Positions 1 through 11,215 of a stretch of 64,000 nucleotides of DNA are shown piece by piece. Origin of the DNA: Gautieria morchelliformis (lineage: Eukaryota; Basidiomycota; Agaricomycetes; Gomphales; Gomphaceae); assembly GCA_015179125.1 (NCBI GenBank), contig WHVA01000323.1, forward strand, positions 1 to 64,000, written 5' to 3'. Under the pieces are notes generated by a model. It made no database searches. It was not told where the DNA came from and saw only the letters and a list, made by a program, of their open reading frames with translations. The position numbers and the translations under genes are program-made. Every line of letters starts with the position of its first letter. The first letter of the stretch is position 1.

Positions 1-190
1 TCCCCAAGCATAGCGTGTGTGCCCCACGCATAACATGTGTCTCCACACATAGCATGCATGTCCCCAAGCATAGCGTGCGTGTCTCCACACATAACATGCA
101 TGTCTCCATGCATAACATGTGTGTCCCCATGCATAGTGTGTGTAGCATGCCCTCAAGTATAGCATGCGTAGCATATCCCCAAGGGCCTCA
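1..190. repeat. 21-bp minisatellite (MS1), truncated by window edge
   Basis: Units of the type GTGTCCCCAAGCATAGCGTGC alternate with TCTCCATGCATAACATGCATG. The unit is 21 bp, a multiple of three with no stop, so it stays open in several frames on both strands. Any protein predicted here is an artefact of the repeat. Confidence 0.9.
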
Positions 191-234
191 AAGTGAAGCA
201 AGCAGAGCTGTTACTACTTATTAACTTTTAGCAA

Positions 235-600
235 ACTCAGGGACATGTATCAATATCTATTTTGTGACATATACAGACATAAATAAATAGTCAAGGAAAC
301 CATATTTAAGCAGCTGTTGTCATTAATTTTTAGCAAAGTCAGGATTATCTATTTTGCGAAAAAATGTCAAGAAAATGTCCAGTACATGTAAGCTGAAGCT
401 GTTATTAATTTTAGCAAAGTTAGGATTATCTATTTTTGAAAAAATGTCAAAAAAATGCACTGTACATTTAACCTGGAGCTGTTGTCAATCTTCACAAAGT
501 CAGGATAATTTATTGATATCTATTTGCGAAATATGTCAAAAAAGCAGGTACATTGAAGCAGAAGCTGTGATTAATGCCCAGCCAAAGCCAGAGAAGCCCA
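235..600. repeat. A/T-rich tandem repeats, unit about 80 bp
   Basis: The anchor words AGCAAAGTCAGGAT, CTATTTTTGAAAAAATGTC and a GTACATTTAA-like end recur about every 80 bp. The same array follows the minisatellite in every non-autonomous element of the array. Confidence 0.8.
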
Positions 601-1004
601 GAGACTGAAGAGCCAGCCAAAGCCATAGTAAGCCAGCCACCAGTATAGCCAGAGGAGGAGTGGCTGATAAGCAGCTTTACAGTAAATAAAACAATAAAAC
701 AAACCACATTTAAAACCAGAATCTATTGTCTTGATTTTAGAGGAAACTTATTGTGTCATTTTCGAAAAAAGCCAAAAAATATTGATATTAAAACATTTTT
801 TTTCAGCAGTCTTTGGATGTTATTTAAATCTATTTTCGAAAAAAATCACAAAAATATATGCACATGTGACAATACTATATGATGAAAAAAAAAAAGGAAC
901 CAAAAAATTACCAACAAAAATAAAATAAAATACATGGCAATGCATTAACAAAAAGATATTACCTACCAATAGATAGCCAGCCAGCCAAAGCAATAGACAG
1001 CCAG

Positions 1005-1140
1005 CCAGCTAAAAGAGGAGACAGCAGACAGAGCACAGAGGAGACAGTGGACAGAGCACAGAGCAGACAGCACAGAGCAGACAGCACAGAGCAGACAGCA
1101 CAGAGCAGACAGAGCACATAGCAGGCAGCAGACAGAGGAA
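1005..1140. repeat. CAGACAG/AGCACAG short-period repeat
   Basis: Short units of 7-9 bp (CAGACAG, AGCACAG, AGCAGACAG) sit just inside the promoter-like block. Long Cys/Leu-rich reading frames on the minus strand are produced by this repeat. Confidence 0.8.
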
Positions 1141-1185
1141 TCGCCGGTTGGGCAGGTTCCTGGCGTTCCCTCCTTACCGTTCGGC

Positions 1186-1236
1186 CTTTATACCGGCGCA
1201 CGTGGTGTGCACGGACACGCGCGAACGCGTCACGTG
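1186..1236 (-). promoter_or_regulatory. Promoter-like block: CACGTG sites plus TATAAAGG
   Basis: On the minus strand, CACGTG (1231-1236 and 1199-1204) precedes TATAAAGG (around 1186-1192). The same order recurs in the other non-autonomous elements, pointing transcription into the element. CACGTG is the classic bHLH (Pho4/Cbf1-type) target; its use here is inferred. Confidence 0.45.
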
Positions 1237-1404
1237 ACCGTGTGCAGCATTCGTTGCCAGCGCAGGGTTGAGCGCTGGAGCCCGCAGATCGGCGTGAACC
1301 GCCAGGGGCTCGCGGCTGCGCCGCTCGCCGCTGACAAAATTTTTACGTAATATTATTTGTCAGCGGTGCGCCCACAGCCACCGAGCCGCTTTCATAGAGT
1401 GTAA

Positions 1405-1436
1405 CTAGGTGGGTACCCGCGCTTCGCGCGGGGGTG
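1405..1436 (-). other. Helitron A 3' end: hairpin and CTAG
   Basis: On the minus strand the hairpin CCGCGCGAAGCGCGG is followed by GTACCCAC and CTAG, then a T. This is the textbook Helitron 3' terminus, where the hairpin marks the end of rolling-circle transfer. The stem is intact. Confidence 0.9.
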
Positions 1437-1589
1437 TAGGTCAAACGCCTCAGTAAGGTCAAATGCATCAGTAAGTCTAACATATCAGTAAGGTCAAGTG
1501 CATTGGGGAAAATAAAAGTAACCAATTTGCATCAAGTAAAATCAAGTAACACACATAAACATATCAAGAGAAGTGGATATAATAAAATC

Positions 1590-3430
1590 AAGGAGCTCTA
1601 AGTATACATCTTTATATACAATGTTGGTTGTGTCCAAACCCTCTCAAGCAAGACCTTCACTCTGTTCCAGTTGGTCCTCTTGATACACCAACATACAACT
1701 GACCATGTCCAAACACTGGATATCTCAGGTCCAGCCCAACCGTACCCAAAGACTGTCCTTGAGACTTGTTGATAGTCATTGCAAATGCCAACGCACTGGA
1801 AACTGCCTCCTTTGCAGCACAAATGGCAACTCTCCCTCTGATGGCTTAATGATGATCCTGGGGATGAAAGCAATATTGCCTGCACATGGACCTGAGATGA
1901 TCCTGACCTCCAACACTCTAATGCTTATCCTCACCAACCGCAACCTTGTCCCATTGCATAGTCTTGCTTCTGATCCAAATTGCGCAACAGCATCAGAGGC
2001 ACTCCAGGCTTGACTTCCAAGCGAGCAGGAGGAAGACAGCCCATCTCTATGGAATTCAGATACTCCACAGGATACCGATCTGCATCGTCGGATTCTTCAA
2101 TGGAATTTGCACAGTGCAAGACCTGAGCATCACCTGGAAACTCCCTAAACACCATGGAATTGATCTCATTGACCTCAGTGTTTCTGGCACAGAGGATGGC
2201 ACGCTCCAAAAAGTAATTATCCTGGGCAGGGACTTGATTGCCAATGCCAGGGTATATTTCCTGGATCAGATCTTCAATTCCAGGGCCGCAAACCATGTGA
2301 GGAGGCAGTGAGAACATATGATCTAGTGGGAGATCCTTTCCCTGGCCCACATTCTGCAGCCAATCTGCAAACCTGGCTCTGTCAGGGTCATTTCTCACCC
2401 GCATGTTCTCTGTCAGATGGATGACCTTGATCTTTGGCCACAGATGTGACTTCTGAAGGGTAGATCCCACAATATCCTCCTTGGAGCCTTTAGGGACAAT
2501 TGGGAGAGTCTGCTGAAAGTCACCTCCAAAGGCAACTGTGATGCCACCAAAGGGTCTGTCAGGCTGGTCAAGGAAATCCCTCAGTGTCCTGTCAATGGCC
2601 TCTATGGCATGGCGATGCTGCATTGCAGCCTCATCCCAGATGAGGAGACTGGCCTGTCTCAGCATGTCAGCCTTGTCAGAGTTCTTTTTGATGGAGGAGA
2701 AAGAGCGCTCATGGACAGGAATGGGAATTCCAAGCATGCTATGAGAGGTTGTACCCTTAGTGAGGATAAGTGCAGCCATTGCAGATGAGGCTACTGCAAT
2801 CACAATGAGGCTCTCCGCTCTACAGGAGTGGATTAGAGTGTTCCATGTGAATGATTTCCCCGCGCCACCTGAGCCAGTGATGAAAAACATTTGTCCATCA
2901 GGTTTCCCATGAGCATCTCTGGTCAGTGCCGACCGTAATATCTGATCATGCGCAGACCTTTGCCCCTCATTCAGCCTGGGAACCTCCTCATCAGCCATCT
3001 GCCTCTCTTCAACACGGTCATAGTCCCTCTGCTCAGCTATGAACCTGTTTCCAATGAGGGCCTCCCACTCGCCTGCCACCTGAGGCATATCATCAAAGCT
3101 GCTCAAGGACATTCCACCCTGCTGGAGGATTTTTTCCAAGAGAAAGAGGCCAAAATCATAAACCTGATCGTCCTGTGGATCCTGCATACCGTGTCTGATT
3201 TGGAGCTGATGTCTGAGATCATCACATATGTGCTCCCTGAAGCCATCCCATAGTCTGCCAGGACCCGATGGATTGCAATGGCCAAGGATGGTGGCAAAGA
3301 GATGTCTGAGCTGAGCACCTGTTTTCATGCCACTGGCTTCCTGGAGACAAAACCTCAGCTCCTGATCATCATCCAGAAGTCCCCTTGCACGACAGGCCTC
3401 CTTGTAAGTCGCATATTGTATGCCATCCAC
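1590..3430 (-). pseudogene. Helitron helicase domain, copy A (broken)
   Basis: This is the Pif1/SF1B-type helicase third of RepHel. The open part covers about 499 residues with Walker A GSGGAGKSF, Walker B LLIWDEAAM, GGDFQQTLPIVP and LTENMR. The frame is lost near 1968, where a C present in copy B is missing. Further single-base losses relative to B occur near 1790, 1677 and 1645, so motifs V and VI are present in the DNA but out of frame. The first codon of the open frame is GTG, not ATG, as in copy B, which means the domain must be read as a continuation of the Rep frame. Not functional as it stands. Confidence 0.9.
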
Positions 3431-4599
3431 CGACCTAAGCTCCTCAAAGGATCTAGCCCCTTGACCACTGTGAGGAGAGTGCGCACAAAAAATCTCTCTC
3501 CTGATCTAGGGTTTGCAAAGTGAAGGCGACCGATGCTATAACCTCTTTGGCGTGGTGTCCATACCTTTTCCTCTGATTGCCAGGTAAAATGCTCAGGAAA
3601 ATCCACATAGAGCAGATCACGTGCTTCAGGGTAGATATCATTGGCCTCAAAGTAACCCATGAGCGGTGTCTTTTTCGCCTCAGCCCTTTCCAGGATGTTG
3701 TCCACATCCTGGTCGGGATCAAAGATGATTGTGTGGTGGTCCCTTTCATGGACTGGCAGTGCCATGACTGCAGGCACCTGGGTGTGGATTTCCCGCTCCA
3801 GCAACCTCCAACAGGCCTCATGAGCACTGACATAGCGAGCGTCCAGGTACTGCTTAATTTCATCCTGGGTGCGACCAAACTCCATCGTGGTCCGATCATG
3901 GCCCTTGTAGAGATACTTGTGGATATACTTGATACACCTCACATTGATGGTGAGTTCGGGGTTGATGTGACACCAGAATTTGAGCAAGAGCAGAGCAGAG
4001 TATGGCACAACCCATCTGTTGTCCAGCATGTCACCTCTGACATTGTGCAGCCTTCCATCATTGCGACGACGATATTTTGGATATCCATCCTCATTCAGAC
4101 TGGTTTCCTCACAGAAGGGCTTTGGGAAGTTTTTCTTGCACTTGCCATTTTCCATGCAGGGTGCGTTTGGTTTCATTTGTCCACAGGGACCATGTGTCAT
4201 CAGCTCACAGACCAACCGGTAGAGGACAGGATGAGTCTCTGGATCAGGGAACTCTGCTGAAATCATTGAATCCACCTCATGTGGATGTCTGATCTTGGAA
4301 TCTCTTTCAAACCAGATAAGAATATGCATGTGTGGGAGTCCCCTTTTCTGGAATTCAATGGTGTCGATGTGAGCGACGGTTTCCCCAAAAATCCTTTCCT
4401 TGACGATCAAGTCAATGAGGTATTTCTTTTTGAGCTGGAACACCCGCGACACCAGGTCAGGCCTGTCCTGAGGAGTTTGTCCGGGCAACAATGCATCCAA
4501 TACCTCCTGCCAGTTGGGATTGGCAGTCATGGTAATAAAGAGATCTGCCACACCATGCTTCCTTGAAATGGCCAGAGAGTTCTGCAGGTTTTGCTGCAT
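3355..4599 (-). pseudogene. Helitron Rep (HUH nuclease) domain, copy A
   Basis: A 414-residue open frame contains the fingerprint FITMTANPNW, the HUH motif in RGLPHMHILIW and the tyrosine motif CIKYIHKYLYKG. These residues nick and join single-stranded DNA in Helitron transposition. The domain itself looks intact, but it is out of frame with the N-terminal part and with the helicase. The two frame steps are identical to those of copy B. Confidence 0.9.
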
Positions 4600-6590
4600 G
4601 TCCCGTGTCCCCCCTGAAATGTGGCAGGCAGAATGGATCTTGCGGCCAAGTTGTTTGGATCTCTGTCATTGTCATTGCGATGAAAGGCATCCATCATCTG
4701 GTTATACATCTCAGCACGGAGAGTGTGTTGATTTGTCCTGATCCACCACAGCCTGCTTTGCTCTGCAGCGGCCCAAGAGTCTACAATGTACTGCTGGAAT
4801 AATTTGCCAGCGCGCAGGAGTGTTGTAGGTTCTTCTGTTCTCTGGAAGAGATGGTAGGAATGGAACTGAATTTGGGTGACACGCCCACTTCGCTCGAGCT
4901 GGACAATACCATCCCTAGGCTCAGGGATGATGCCATCTCCAGGAAGAACCACCGCAATCTCATCCGCAGTAGGGATATTATACCTCCTAGGATCCCTGTG
5001 TTCCCTGTATGTGAGCCTAGCCCGGATCTCACCATTATGTCCCTGAGCTCTGAGCCTCTCAGCCGCTTGTCTATATATGGGACCATGAGGATTGCATAGG
5101 AGGAGCATTTCCTGCAAGTCTCCCATGATAGTTGGAGACAGCCCTGGGTTACGCGTGTTCCTCTGTGCCAAAGCCAATGCTGGATCATATATATAAAGTT
5201 GGGCATACTGTATCCGCCTCCCAGGGTTAGGGATGAGAGAGCCATGAATATGATACAGTTCGCCCTGCAGCTTGAGGACATATGGACCACGACCCTCCCG
5301 AAGCACATCTAGATCAAACTCGGCTCCCAAGGAAGTGAATGCAAATGCAGCATTGTACTGCCTGATGTTCTTGCGAAACTGTTTGGCCTCAGGGTCCTGG
5401 CCCTCTAAGAGCCGTCTCAATGGCTGAGGGAGCACTGGCAGCTCTGGAAGCTGCACCTTTCCTTCTGAACAGCAATCACCAAATCTGGGCCGATTTGAGG
5501 ATTTCAGCAGGCGTTCTGCGATCCAGTGTAATGCTTCACAGTCAGGGCAGGGAATAACCATGGGACCCAGATCATGACGCTGCACATCTGCCTCAATTAT
5601 TCTAGAGCGACCGAGTGGAATAGGAGGAGGAGGTCGCTGAGGACGCTGCCGAGGTACAGGGAGTGCCTGAGGAGGCCGAGGAGGTGCAGGGAGTGGCTGA
5701 AGAGGCTGTGGAGGTGCAGGGAGTGGATGAGGAGGCTGAGGAGGTGCAGGGAGTTGCTGAGGAGGCTGAGGAGGTGCAGGGAGTCACTGAAGAGGCCGCA
5801 GAAGTGCAGGGAGTAGCGGAGGCACTGGTCTTATTGCATTGGCCTGAGCACGCAATGCTGCCACTCCTGCAGAACCTACTACAGGAGGTCTAGGAGCCGG
5901 TTGTAAAGGTGCCTGCCTGGGTCTTCCCAAGGGCTGTGCTGGGATAGGCTGTATACCAGCAGTGTGAGCACGCAAATCTGCCACCGCTGTAGAGCCTGCT
6001 ACAGGTTGTCCAATTCCAGCCGCCTGAGCACGCAACTGAGCAATTGCTGCAGAACCTACTACAGGAGCTGGCTGTCCAGCGTCAGGCCTATTTCTCCTGA
6101 GGGGCTGTAATCGTGGGATAGCTGCTAACTGTGCACGAAGGGCTGCCACCTGCTCTCCAGGACTGGCATCAGGTGGATATGATGGCCCCGCAAGCGTAGG
6201 AGGGCGCAATGGAGCTGGCTGTACAGGGTCTGACCTGTGTCCTCCCAGGGGCTGCCATGGTGTGACAACTGCTAACTGAGCACGAAGGGCTGCCACCTGC
6301 TCTGTAGGACTGGGATCAGGAGCAAGTGATGGCCCCGCAGGCATTGGTGGACGTGATGGCCCTGCCACAGGTTGTTGAAAAGGATCGGCTGCACTGCTTC
6401 TAGAAGGAGGGTGAGGGATGGCAAAAGGCGGTGGTGGAGGGGGTGGCTGGTTCTGAGGTCCAATATGCACTCTCCGACGCGCTCTCCGATGCCTGGGTGG
6501 TGTCATCACCTCCTGCCCCTCCCTCGCACTTTGACGCACCTGCCGACGGATGCTCTCTGGGGTAGATGGAGCCCTGAGAAATGCAGGCAT
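4527..6590 (-). pseudogene. Helitron N-terminal region, copy A (nonsense and deletion)
   Basis: The start MPAFLRAPST and the proline/glutamine-rich region match copy B. A CGA to TGA change at 5786-5784 ends the frame. It reopens and continues to 4527. Near 4895 an in-frame loss of 132 bp (44 residues) relative to copy B removes the conserved block holding LFPRGELGW of the Helitron_like_N domain. The end carries the run CAG GGG GGA where the frame must move by -1 to enter Rep. Confidence 0.85.
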
Positions 6591-6727
6591 AAGAGTAGAG
6601 AGAGAATAAAGATATCAATATCAGACTTACATTGCAAGCAGAATAAGGCAAACTCAGGGAAAACAGGCTGTGTGGGTATCTCAGACCGATTGCAAAGCCA
6701 CTGATCCTAATATAAATACTGCAAACA

Positions 6728-7330
6728 GCAGATACAGTTACAAAAACTTACCAGAAAGGGGATAATACCCAGGTAGGGTATGCAGTAGTGACAGGACAAA
6801 TGCACTTGAAAAGTGCCTACAAAATGCCAAAAAAGCAAAGTTATAGCAAATAAGCACACAATAAGCATCAATAAAATGCAGGTACAATAGCATAACACTC
6901 ACCAGAAACACCCAGGTAGCAAGTGGAGCAGTGACAGGAAGAATGTCACTTGAAAAGTGCCAAAAAAAAGCCAAAAAAGCGAAATTATAGCCAAAAAGAA
7001 CATAATAAGCATCAAGAAAAGGCAGGTACAATAGCATAGCACTCACCAGAAACAGCCAAGTACTCAGTGCAGCAGTGACAGGACAAATATCACTTGAAAA
7101 GTGCCAAAAAAAAGCCAAAAAAGCGAAATTATAGCCAAAAAGAACATAATAAGCATCAAGAAAAGGCAGGTACAATAGCATAGAACTCACCAGAAACAGC
7201 CAGATAGCAGGTGCAGCAGTGACAGGACAAATATCACTTGAAAAGTCCCTAAAAAAAGCCAAAAAAGCGAAATTATAAATAACAAACATAAGAAAAAGAC
7301 AGTTTCAGTAGCATCAAACTCACCAGAAAG
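6728..7330 (-). repeat. 144-bp leader repeats of Helitron A
   Basis: Tandem units have period 144 bp (CTCACC anchors at 6898, 7042 and 7186 on the plus strand). On the minus strand each unit has CTG|GTGAGTG, a T-rich tract and a TTTAG-like end, so it looks like a repeated small exon plus intron. The same DNA is also open as a hydrophobic repeat peptide (183 residues, 7289-6738). Confidence 0.8.
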
Positions 7331-7597
7331 AGCCTAGATAGGAAGTTAATAGAAGAGATGCAGGTGGTGGGAGGGATGGGATGGGATGGGATGATGGTAG
7401 AAGGAGGGCAGAGGGGACCGGCTGCGCAGCGTCTGCCAGGTCACCCAGCGCTGTACCGGCAAGCACCAGAGACCGGTCTGGGCTGGGCTCGCGGCTGCGC
7501 CGCTCGCTCCGCTGACCTAATTTTTACGTAATATTATTTGTAATATTAATTGTCAGCCTCGACACCCACAACCCACCGAGCGCATTTAACTCTTAGA

Positions 7598-7786
7598 TAC
7601 TTGAGACAGAAATAGATGTGAAAGAAGCACGCTGGGAGGACGGTGGGAGGATGATGGCAGAGGGAGAGAACGCGCGTCGTGCGCAGCATCTTAGTCAGTA
7701 TGCGTGGTCTGTTTGCGTCTTAGTCAGGATTACGTAAAACGCAAACACCCCCGCAACCACCCACGCACCCATCTTTATACTATTGA
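7598..7786 (-). mobile_element. 5' end fragment of another Helitron (X)
   Basis: On the minus strand it begins TCAATAGTATAAAG at 7786 and has the usual GGGTGCGTGGGTGGTTG block. It is cut at 7598 by the 5' end of Helitron A. The CTAG of the next element abuts it at 7787. It has no genes. Confidence 0.65.
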
Positions 7787-7921
7787 CTAGGTGGGTACCC
7801 GCGCTTCGCGCGGGGGTGCAGGTCAAGCACCTTGGTAAGGTCAAATGCATCAGTAAGGTCAAGTGAATCAGTAAGGTCAAGTGCATTGGGGTAAATAGGA
7901 TCATGCAAAATATATCCCTGT

Positions 7922-8250
7922 TCATATAGTATCATGAATCATGTATGCACCCATGGAACAGCCGAACATGCAGAGCTCTCTCTCGACCTCTGGGATGGGC
8001 CTCCCAGCGACTCTAGACATGAAAGTGGTAATAGTCTTGACTGAATCATCAGAGATTATAAGATTGTGCCTATTGTCATAATCAACAGCTTTCAAAGCTT
8101 GTGCATTGTGAAATAGATCCAATAGTGATCTTGGGGATCCTGAATTTTGACAATGTGGTTATATCGATATGCCAGCTGATCCTCCGGTGACACTCTCACA
8201 GAACCAGAAACAATACCAAAATCAGAAATGGGGGAAGACCCAAAGTGCAG
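7922..8250 (-). pseudogene. Captured gene fragment, unknown family
   Basis: Two abutting minus-strand frames read like one protein. The first contains SPEDQLAYRYNHIVKIQDP; the second contains LFHNAQALKAVDYDNRHNLI and ends SMGAYMIHDTI. The frame changes between them near 8105. Nearly identical copies sit in E4 and E9 right after the 3' end block. Its family was not recognised. Capture of host gene pieces is typical of Helitrons. Confidence 0.5.
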
Positions 8251-8257
8251 TTGGATA

Positions 8258-8435
8258 GCATGTCCCCAAACGTAACGTGTCCTCACAGGTAGCGTGTCCC
8301 CACATGTAACGTGTCCTCACACGTAACGTGTCCTCACACGTAACGTGTCCTCACAGGTAGCCTGTCCCCAAACGTAGCGTGTCCTCACAGGTAACGTGTC
8401 CCCACAGGTAGCCTGTCCTCACACATATTAGGGAC
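8258..8435. repeat. 17-bp minisatellite (MS2)
   Basis: The unit GTCCTCACAGGTAGCGT has variants GTCCCCACAGGTAGCGT and GTCCTCACACGTAACGT. Being 17 bp it does not hold a reading frame. Confidence 0.9.
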
Positions 8436-8439
8436 ATGT

Positions 8440-8860
8440 ATCAGTATCTATTTTGTGACATATATAAAATAGGAAAAGAAACCACATTTAAGCAGCTGTT
8501 CTTATTAAATTTAGCAAAGTCAGGATAATTCAATGATATCTATATTTATTTTCAAACAAAGATAAAAAAAACACACTACATTAAAACAGAAGTTGTTATC
8601 AACTTGAGCAAAGTGAGTATAAGTTATTGATATCCATTTGCGAAAAAATGTCAAAAAAATTACAGGATAGTTAAGGTGGCTGTTATTGAGGTTAGCAAGT
8701 TTGAATTATTGATGTCTATTTGCGAAAAAATATCAAAAAAATGTACAGGATATTTAAGTTGGCTATTATTAAGGTTAGCAAGTTAGGTGTATTGATAGCA
8801 ATTTGCGAAAAAATATCAAAAATATACAGGACATTGAAGCAGAAGCTAGTGTCAACTTAC
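8440..8860. repeat. A/T-rich tandem repeats, unit about 80-90 bp
   Basis: Repeats are built around TTAGCAAGTTAGG, CTATTTGCGAAAAAATATC and ATGTACAGGATATTTAAG. Confidence 0.8.
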
Positions 8861-9017
8861 AGCCAAAGAAGCCCAGAGACACCCAGAAAGACACCCAGAG
8901 ACACCCAGAGACACACACAAAGACACCCAGAGCCCAGCCAAAGCAATAGTAAGCCCACCAGTACAGCCAGAACACAGGAAGACACCAGTGGGGAGTGCGG
9001 TGCTGCAGCATCGCTCT

Positions 9018-9090
9018 CTTTATACCAAGCGAAGGGTCGTGCACGGACCACCCTCGCGTATGGTCGCGATGAACGCGAACCGGTCACGTG
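9018..9090 (-). promoter_or_regulatory. Promoter-like block of E3
   Basis: CACGTG (9085-9090) lies about 60 bp upstream, on the minus strand, of TATAAAG (9024-9018). Confidence 0.45.
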
Positions 9091-9336
9091 ACCTGGGACG
9101 CTGCGCAGCAGCGTCAATGGTCTGGCCTGGGCCAGGGGCCTAGGCTCGCGGCTGCGCCGCTCGCTCCGCTGACCTAATTTTTACGTAACATTATTTGTCA
9201 GCGGTGCGCCCACAACCCACTGAGCGCGTTTCACTCTTAGATAGGTGGGTACCCGCGCTTTGCGCGGGGGTGCAGGTCAAACACCTCGGTAAGGTCAAAT
9301 GCATCAGTAAGGTCAAGTGCATTGGGGTAAATAGGA

Positions 9337-9690
9337 TCATGCAAAATATATCCCTGTCCATATAGTATCATGAATCATGTATGCACCCATGGAACAGCCA
9401 AACATGCAGAGCTCTCTCTCGACCTCTAGGATAGCCCTCCCAGCGACTCTAGACATGAAAGTGGTAATGGCCTCGACTGAATCATCAGAGATTATAAGAT
9501 TGCACCTATTGTTATAATCCACAGGTTTCTAAGCTTGTGCATTGTGAAATAGATCCAATAGTGATCTTGGGGATCCTGAATTTTGACAATGTGGTTATAT
9601 CGATATGCCAGCTGATCCTCCGGTGACACTCTCACAGAACCAGAAACAATACCAAAATCAGAAATGGGGGAAGACCCAAAGTGCAGTTGG
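9337..9690 (-). pseudogene. Captured gene fragment, copy 2
   Basis: Second copy of the fragment in E3, with a few substitutions. Its family was not recognised. Confidence 0.5.
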
Positions 9691-9692
9691 AT

Positions 9693-10065
9693 AGCATGTC
9701 CTCACACGTAACGTGTCCTCACAGGTAGCATGTCCGCACAGGTAGCGTGTCCGCACAGGTAGCGTGTCCTCACAGGCAGTGTGTCCCCAAACGTAGCGTG
9801 CCCTCACAGGTAACGTGTCCCCACAGGTAGCGTGTCCTCACAGGTAGCATGTCCCCACACGTAATGTGTCCTCACAGGTAGCGTGTCCTCACACGTAACG
9901 TGTCCTCACACGTAACGTGTCCTCACACGTAACGTGTCCTCACACGTAACGTGTCCTCACACGTAACGTGTCCTCACAGGTAGCATGTCCTCACAGGTAG
10001 CGTGTCCCCAAACGTAGCGTGTCCTCACAGGGAACGTGTCCCCACAGGTAGCGTGTCCTCACACA
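9693..10065. repeat. 17-bp minisatellite (MS2), longer copy
   Basis: About twenty units of GTCCTCACAGGTAGCGT and its ACACGTAACGT variant. Array length differs between E3, E4 and E9, which shows slippage or unequal exchange. Confidence 0.9.
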
Positions 10066-10069
10066 TATC

Positions 10070-10680
10070 AGGGACATGTAGCAGTATCTATTTTGTGACA
10101 TATATAAAATAGGAAAAGAAACCACATTTAAGCAGCTGTTCTTATTAATTTTAGCAAAGTCAGGATAATTCATTGATATTATCAGTATCTATTTTGTGAC
10201 ATATATAAAATATGAAAAGAAACCACATTTAAGCAGCTGTTCTTATTAATTTTAGCAAAGTCAGGATAATTCAATGATATCTATATTTATTTCTCAAAAA
10301 AAGATAAAAAAAACACACTACATTATGTAAAACAGAAGTTGTTATCAACTTGAGCAAAGTGAGTATAAGTTATTGATATCCATTTGCGAAAAAATGTCAA
10401 AAAAATTACAGGATAGTTAAGGTGGCTGTTATTGAGGTTAGCAAGTTTGATTTATTGATGTCTATTTGCGAAAAAATATCAAAAAATGTACAGGATATGT
10501 AAATTGGCTATTGTTAAGGTTAGCAAGTTAGGTTTATTGATAGCTATTTGCGAAAAAATATCAAAAAAATGTACAGGATATTTAAGTTGGCTATTATTAA
10601 GGTTAGCAAGTTAGGTGTATTGATAGCAATTTGCGAAAAAATATCAAAAAATATACAGAACATTGAAGCAGAAGCTGGTG
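10070..10680. repeat. A/T-rich tandem repeats, unit about 80-100 bp
   Basis: Six or so units with GCAAAGTCAGGATAATTC or TTAGCAAGTTAGG and TTTGCGAAAAAATATC. Confidence 0.8.
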
Positions 10681-10843
10681 TCAATTCACAGCCAAAGAAG
10701 CCCAGAGACACCCAGAGACACACAGAAAGACACCCAGAGACACACAGAAAGACACCAAGACACCAGCCAAAGCAGTAGTAAGCCCACCACAGCCAGAACA
10801 CAGGAGGACACCAGTGGGAAGTGCGATTCTGCAGCATCGCTCT

Positions 10844-10907
10844 CTTTATACCAAGCGAAGGGTCGTGCACGGACCACCCTCGCGTATGGTCGCGAACCGG
10901 TCACGTG
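10844..10907 (-). promoter_or_regulatory. Promoter-like block of E4
   Basis: CACGTG at 10902-10907 and TATAAAG at 10850-10844 on the minus strand, at the same spacing as in E3 and E9. Confidence 0.45.
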
Positions 10908-11215
10908 ACCTGGAACGCTGCTGCGCAGTGTTTGTAACTCGCGGCTGCGCCGCTCGCGCGCTCCGCTGACAAACTAATGACCAAGCATTGGTCAGCGGGC
11001 CCACAACCACCCACCCCCCGCGTTTAACTCTTAGACTAGGTGGATACCCGCGCTTCGCGCGGGGGTGCAAGTCAAACGCCTCGGTAAGGTCAAACACATC
11101 AGCAAAGTCAAACACCTTGGGTAAATCAAACTTGGGATAAGTCAAACACATTCAGATAAGTAAAATGCATCTTATTGATTAAAAGTAGCTCTAAGTAACA
11201 CATTGAGGTAGGTAA

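Larger units (their letters stand above)
1..1404 (-). mobile_element. Non-autonomous Helitron, 5' part (E0); 3' part lies outside the window
   Basis: Read on the minus strand, this element starts at 1404 with TTACACTCTATGAAAGC, followed by the shared 5' block (GGTGG..GTGGGC, CGGCGAGCGGCGCAGCCGCGAGC). It then has a TATAAAGG promoter-like block, a CAGACAG-rich stretch, A/T-rich repeats of about 80 bp and the 21-bp minisatellite running off the window start. Its 5' end touches the CTAG end of Helitron A. The first base pair is TT rather than TC, as in the copy ending at 18405, so either this subfamily uses a variant end or a C>T change is shared. It has no coding capacity. Confidence 0.75.
1405..7597 (-). 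mobile_element. Helitron A, RepHel-bearing but decayed
   Basis: On the minus strand this element runs from TCTAAGAGTTAAATG (7597) to a hairpin and CTAG (1408-1405). Its outer neighbours are A at 1404 and T at 7598 on the plus strand, which fits insertion between A and T. Order on the minus strand: 5' end, 144-bp leader repeats, proline-rich N-terminal region, HUH Rep, Pif1-type helicase, 3' end. Compared with copy B it has a premature TGA, a 132-bp in-frame loss and four single-base losses, so it cannot make the full protein. The 5' end interrupts another element end (7598-7786). Confidence 0.9.
7787..9241 (-). mobile_element. Non-autonomous Helitron E3 with captured fragment
   Basis: CTAG (7790-7787, minus) with an intact GC hairpin forms the 3' end, and TCTAAGAGTGAAACG at 9241 forms the 5' end. 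Inside are a captured gene fragment, the 17-bp minisatellite, A/T-rich repeats and a promoter-like block. There are no transposition genes, so it would depend on a RepHel in trans. Confidence 0.85.
9242..11035 (-). mobile_element. Non-autonomous Helitron E4
   Basis: It has the same plan as E3. The 3' end lacks the C of CTAG: the junction reads TTAGA|TAGG on the plus strand, and the hairpin has one changed base (GCTTTGCG). The 5' end is TCTAAGAGTTAAACGCG at 11035. The damaged terminator may make this copy unable to end cleanly. Confidence 0.85.

Noticed and set aside
3577-4260. Plus-strand frame of 227 codons opposite Helitron Rep
   Set aside because: Shadow of the minus-strand Rep gene, whose motifs are clear.
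5574-5893. Arg- and Glu-rich plus-strand frames over the proline-rich region
   Set aside because: Antisense of the Pro/Gln repeats of the Helitron N-terminal region.
8258-10065. 17-bp repeats considered as a CRISPR array
   Set aside because: Units are contiguous with no unique spacers; this is a eukaryotic minisatellite.
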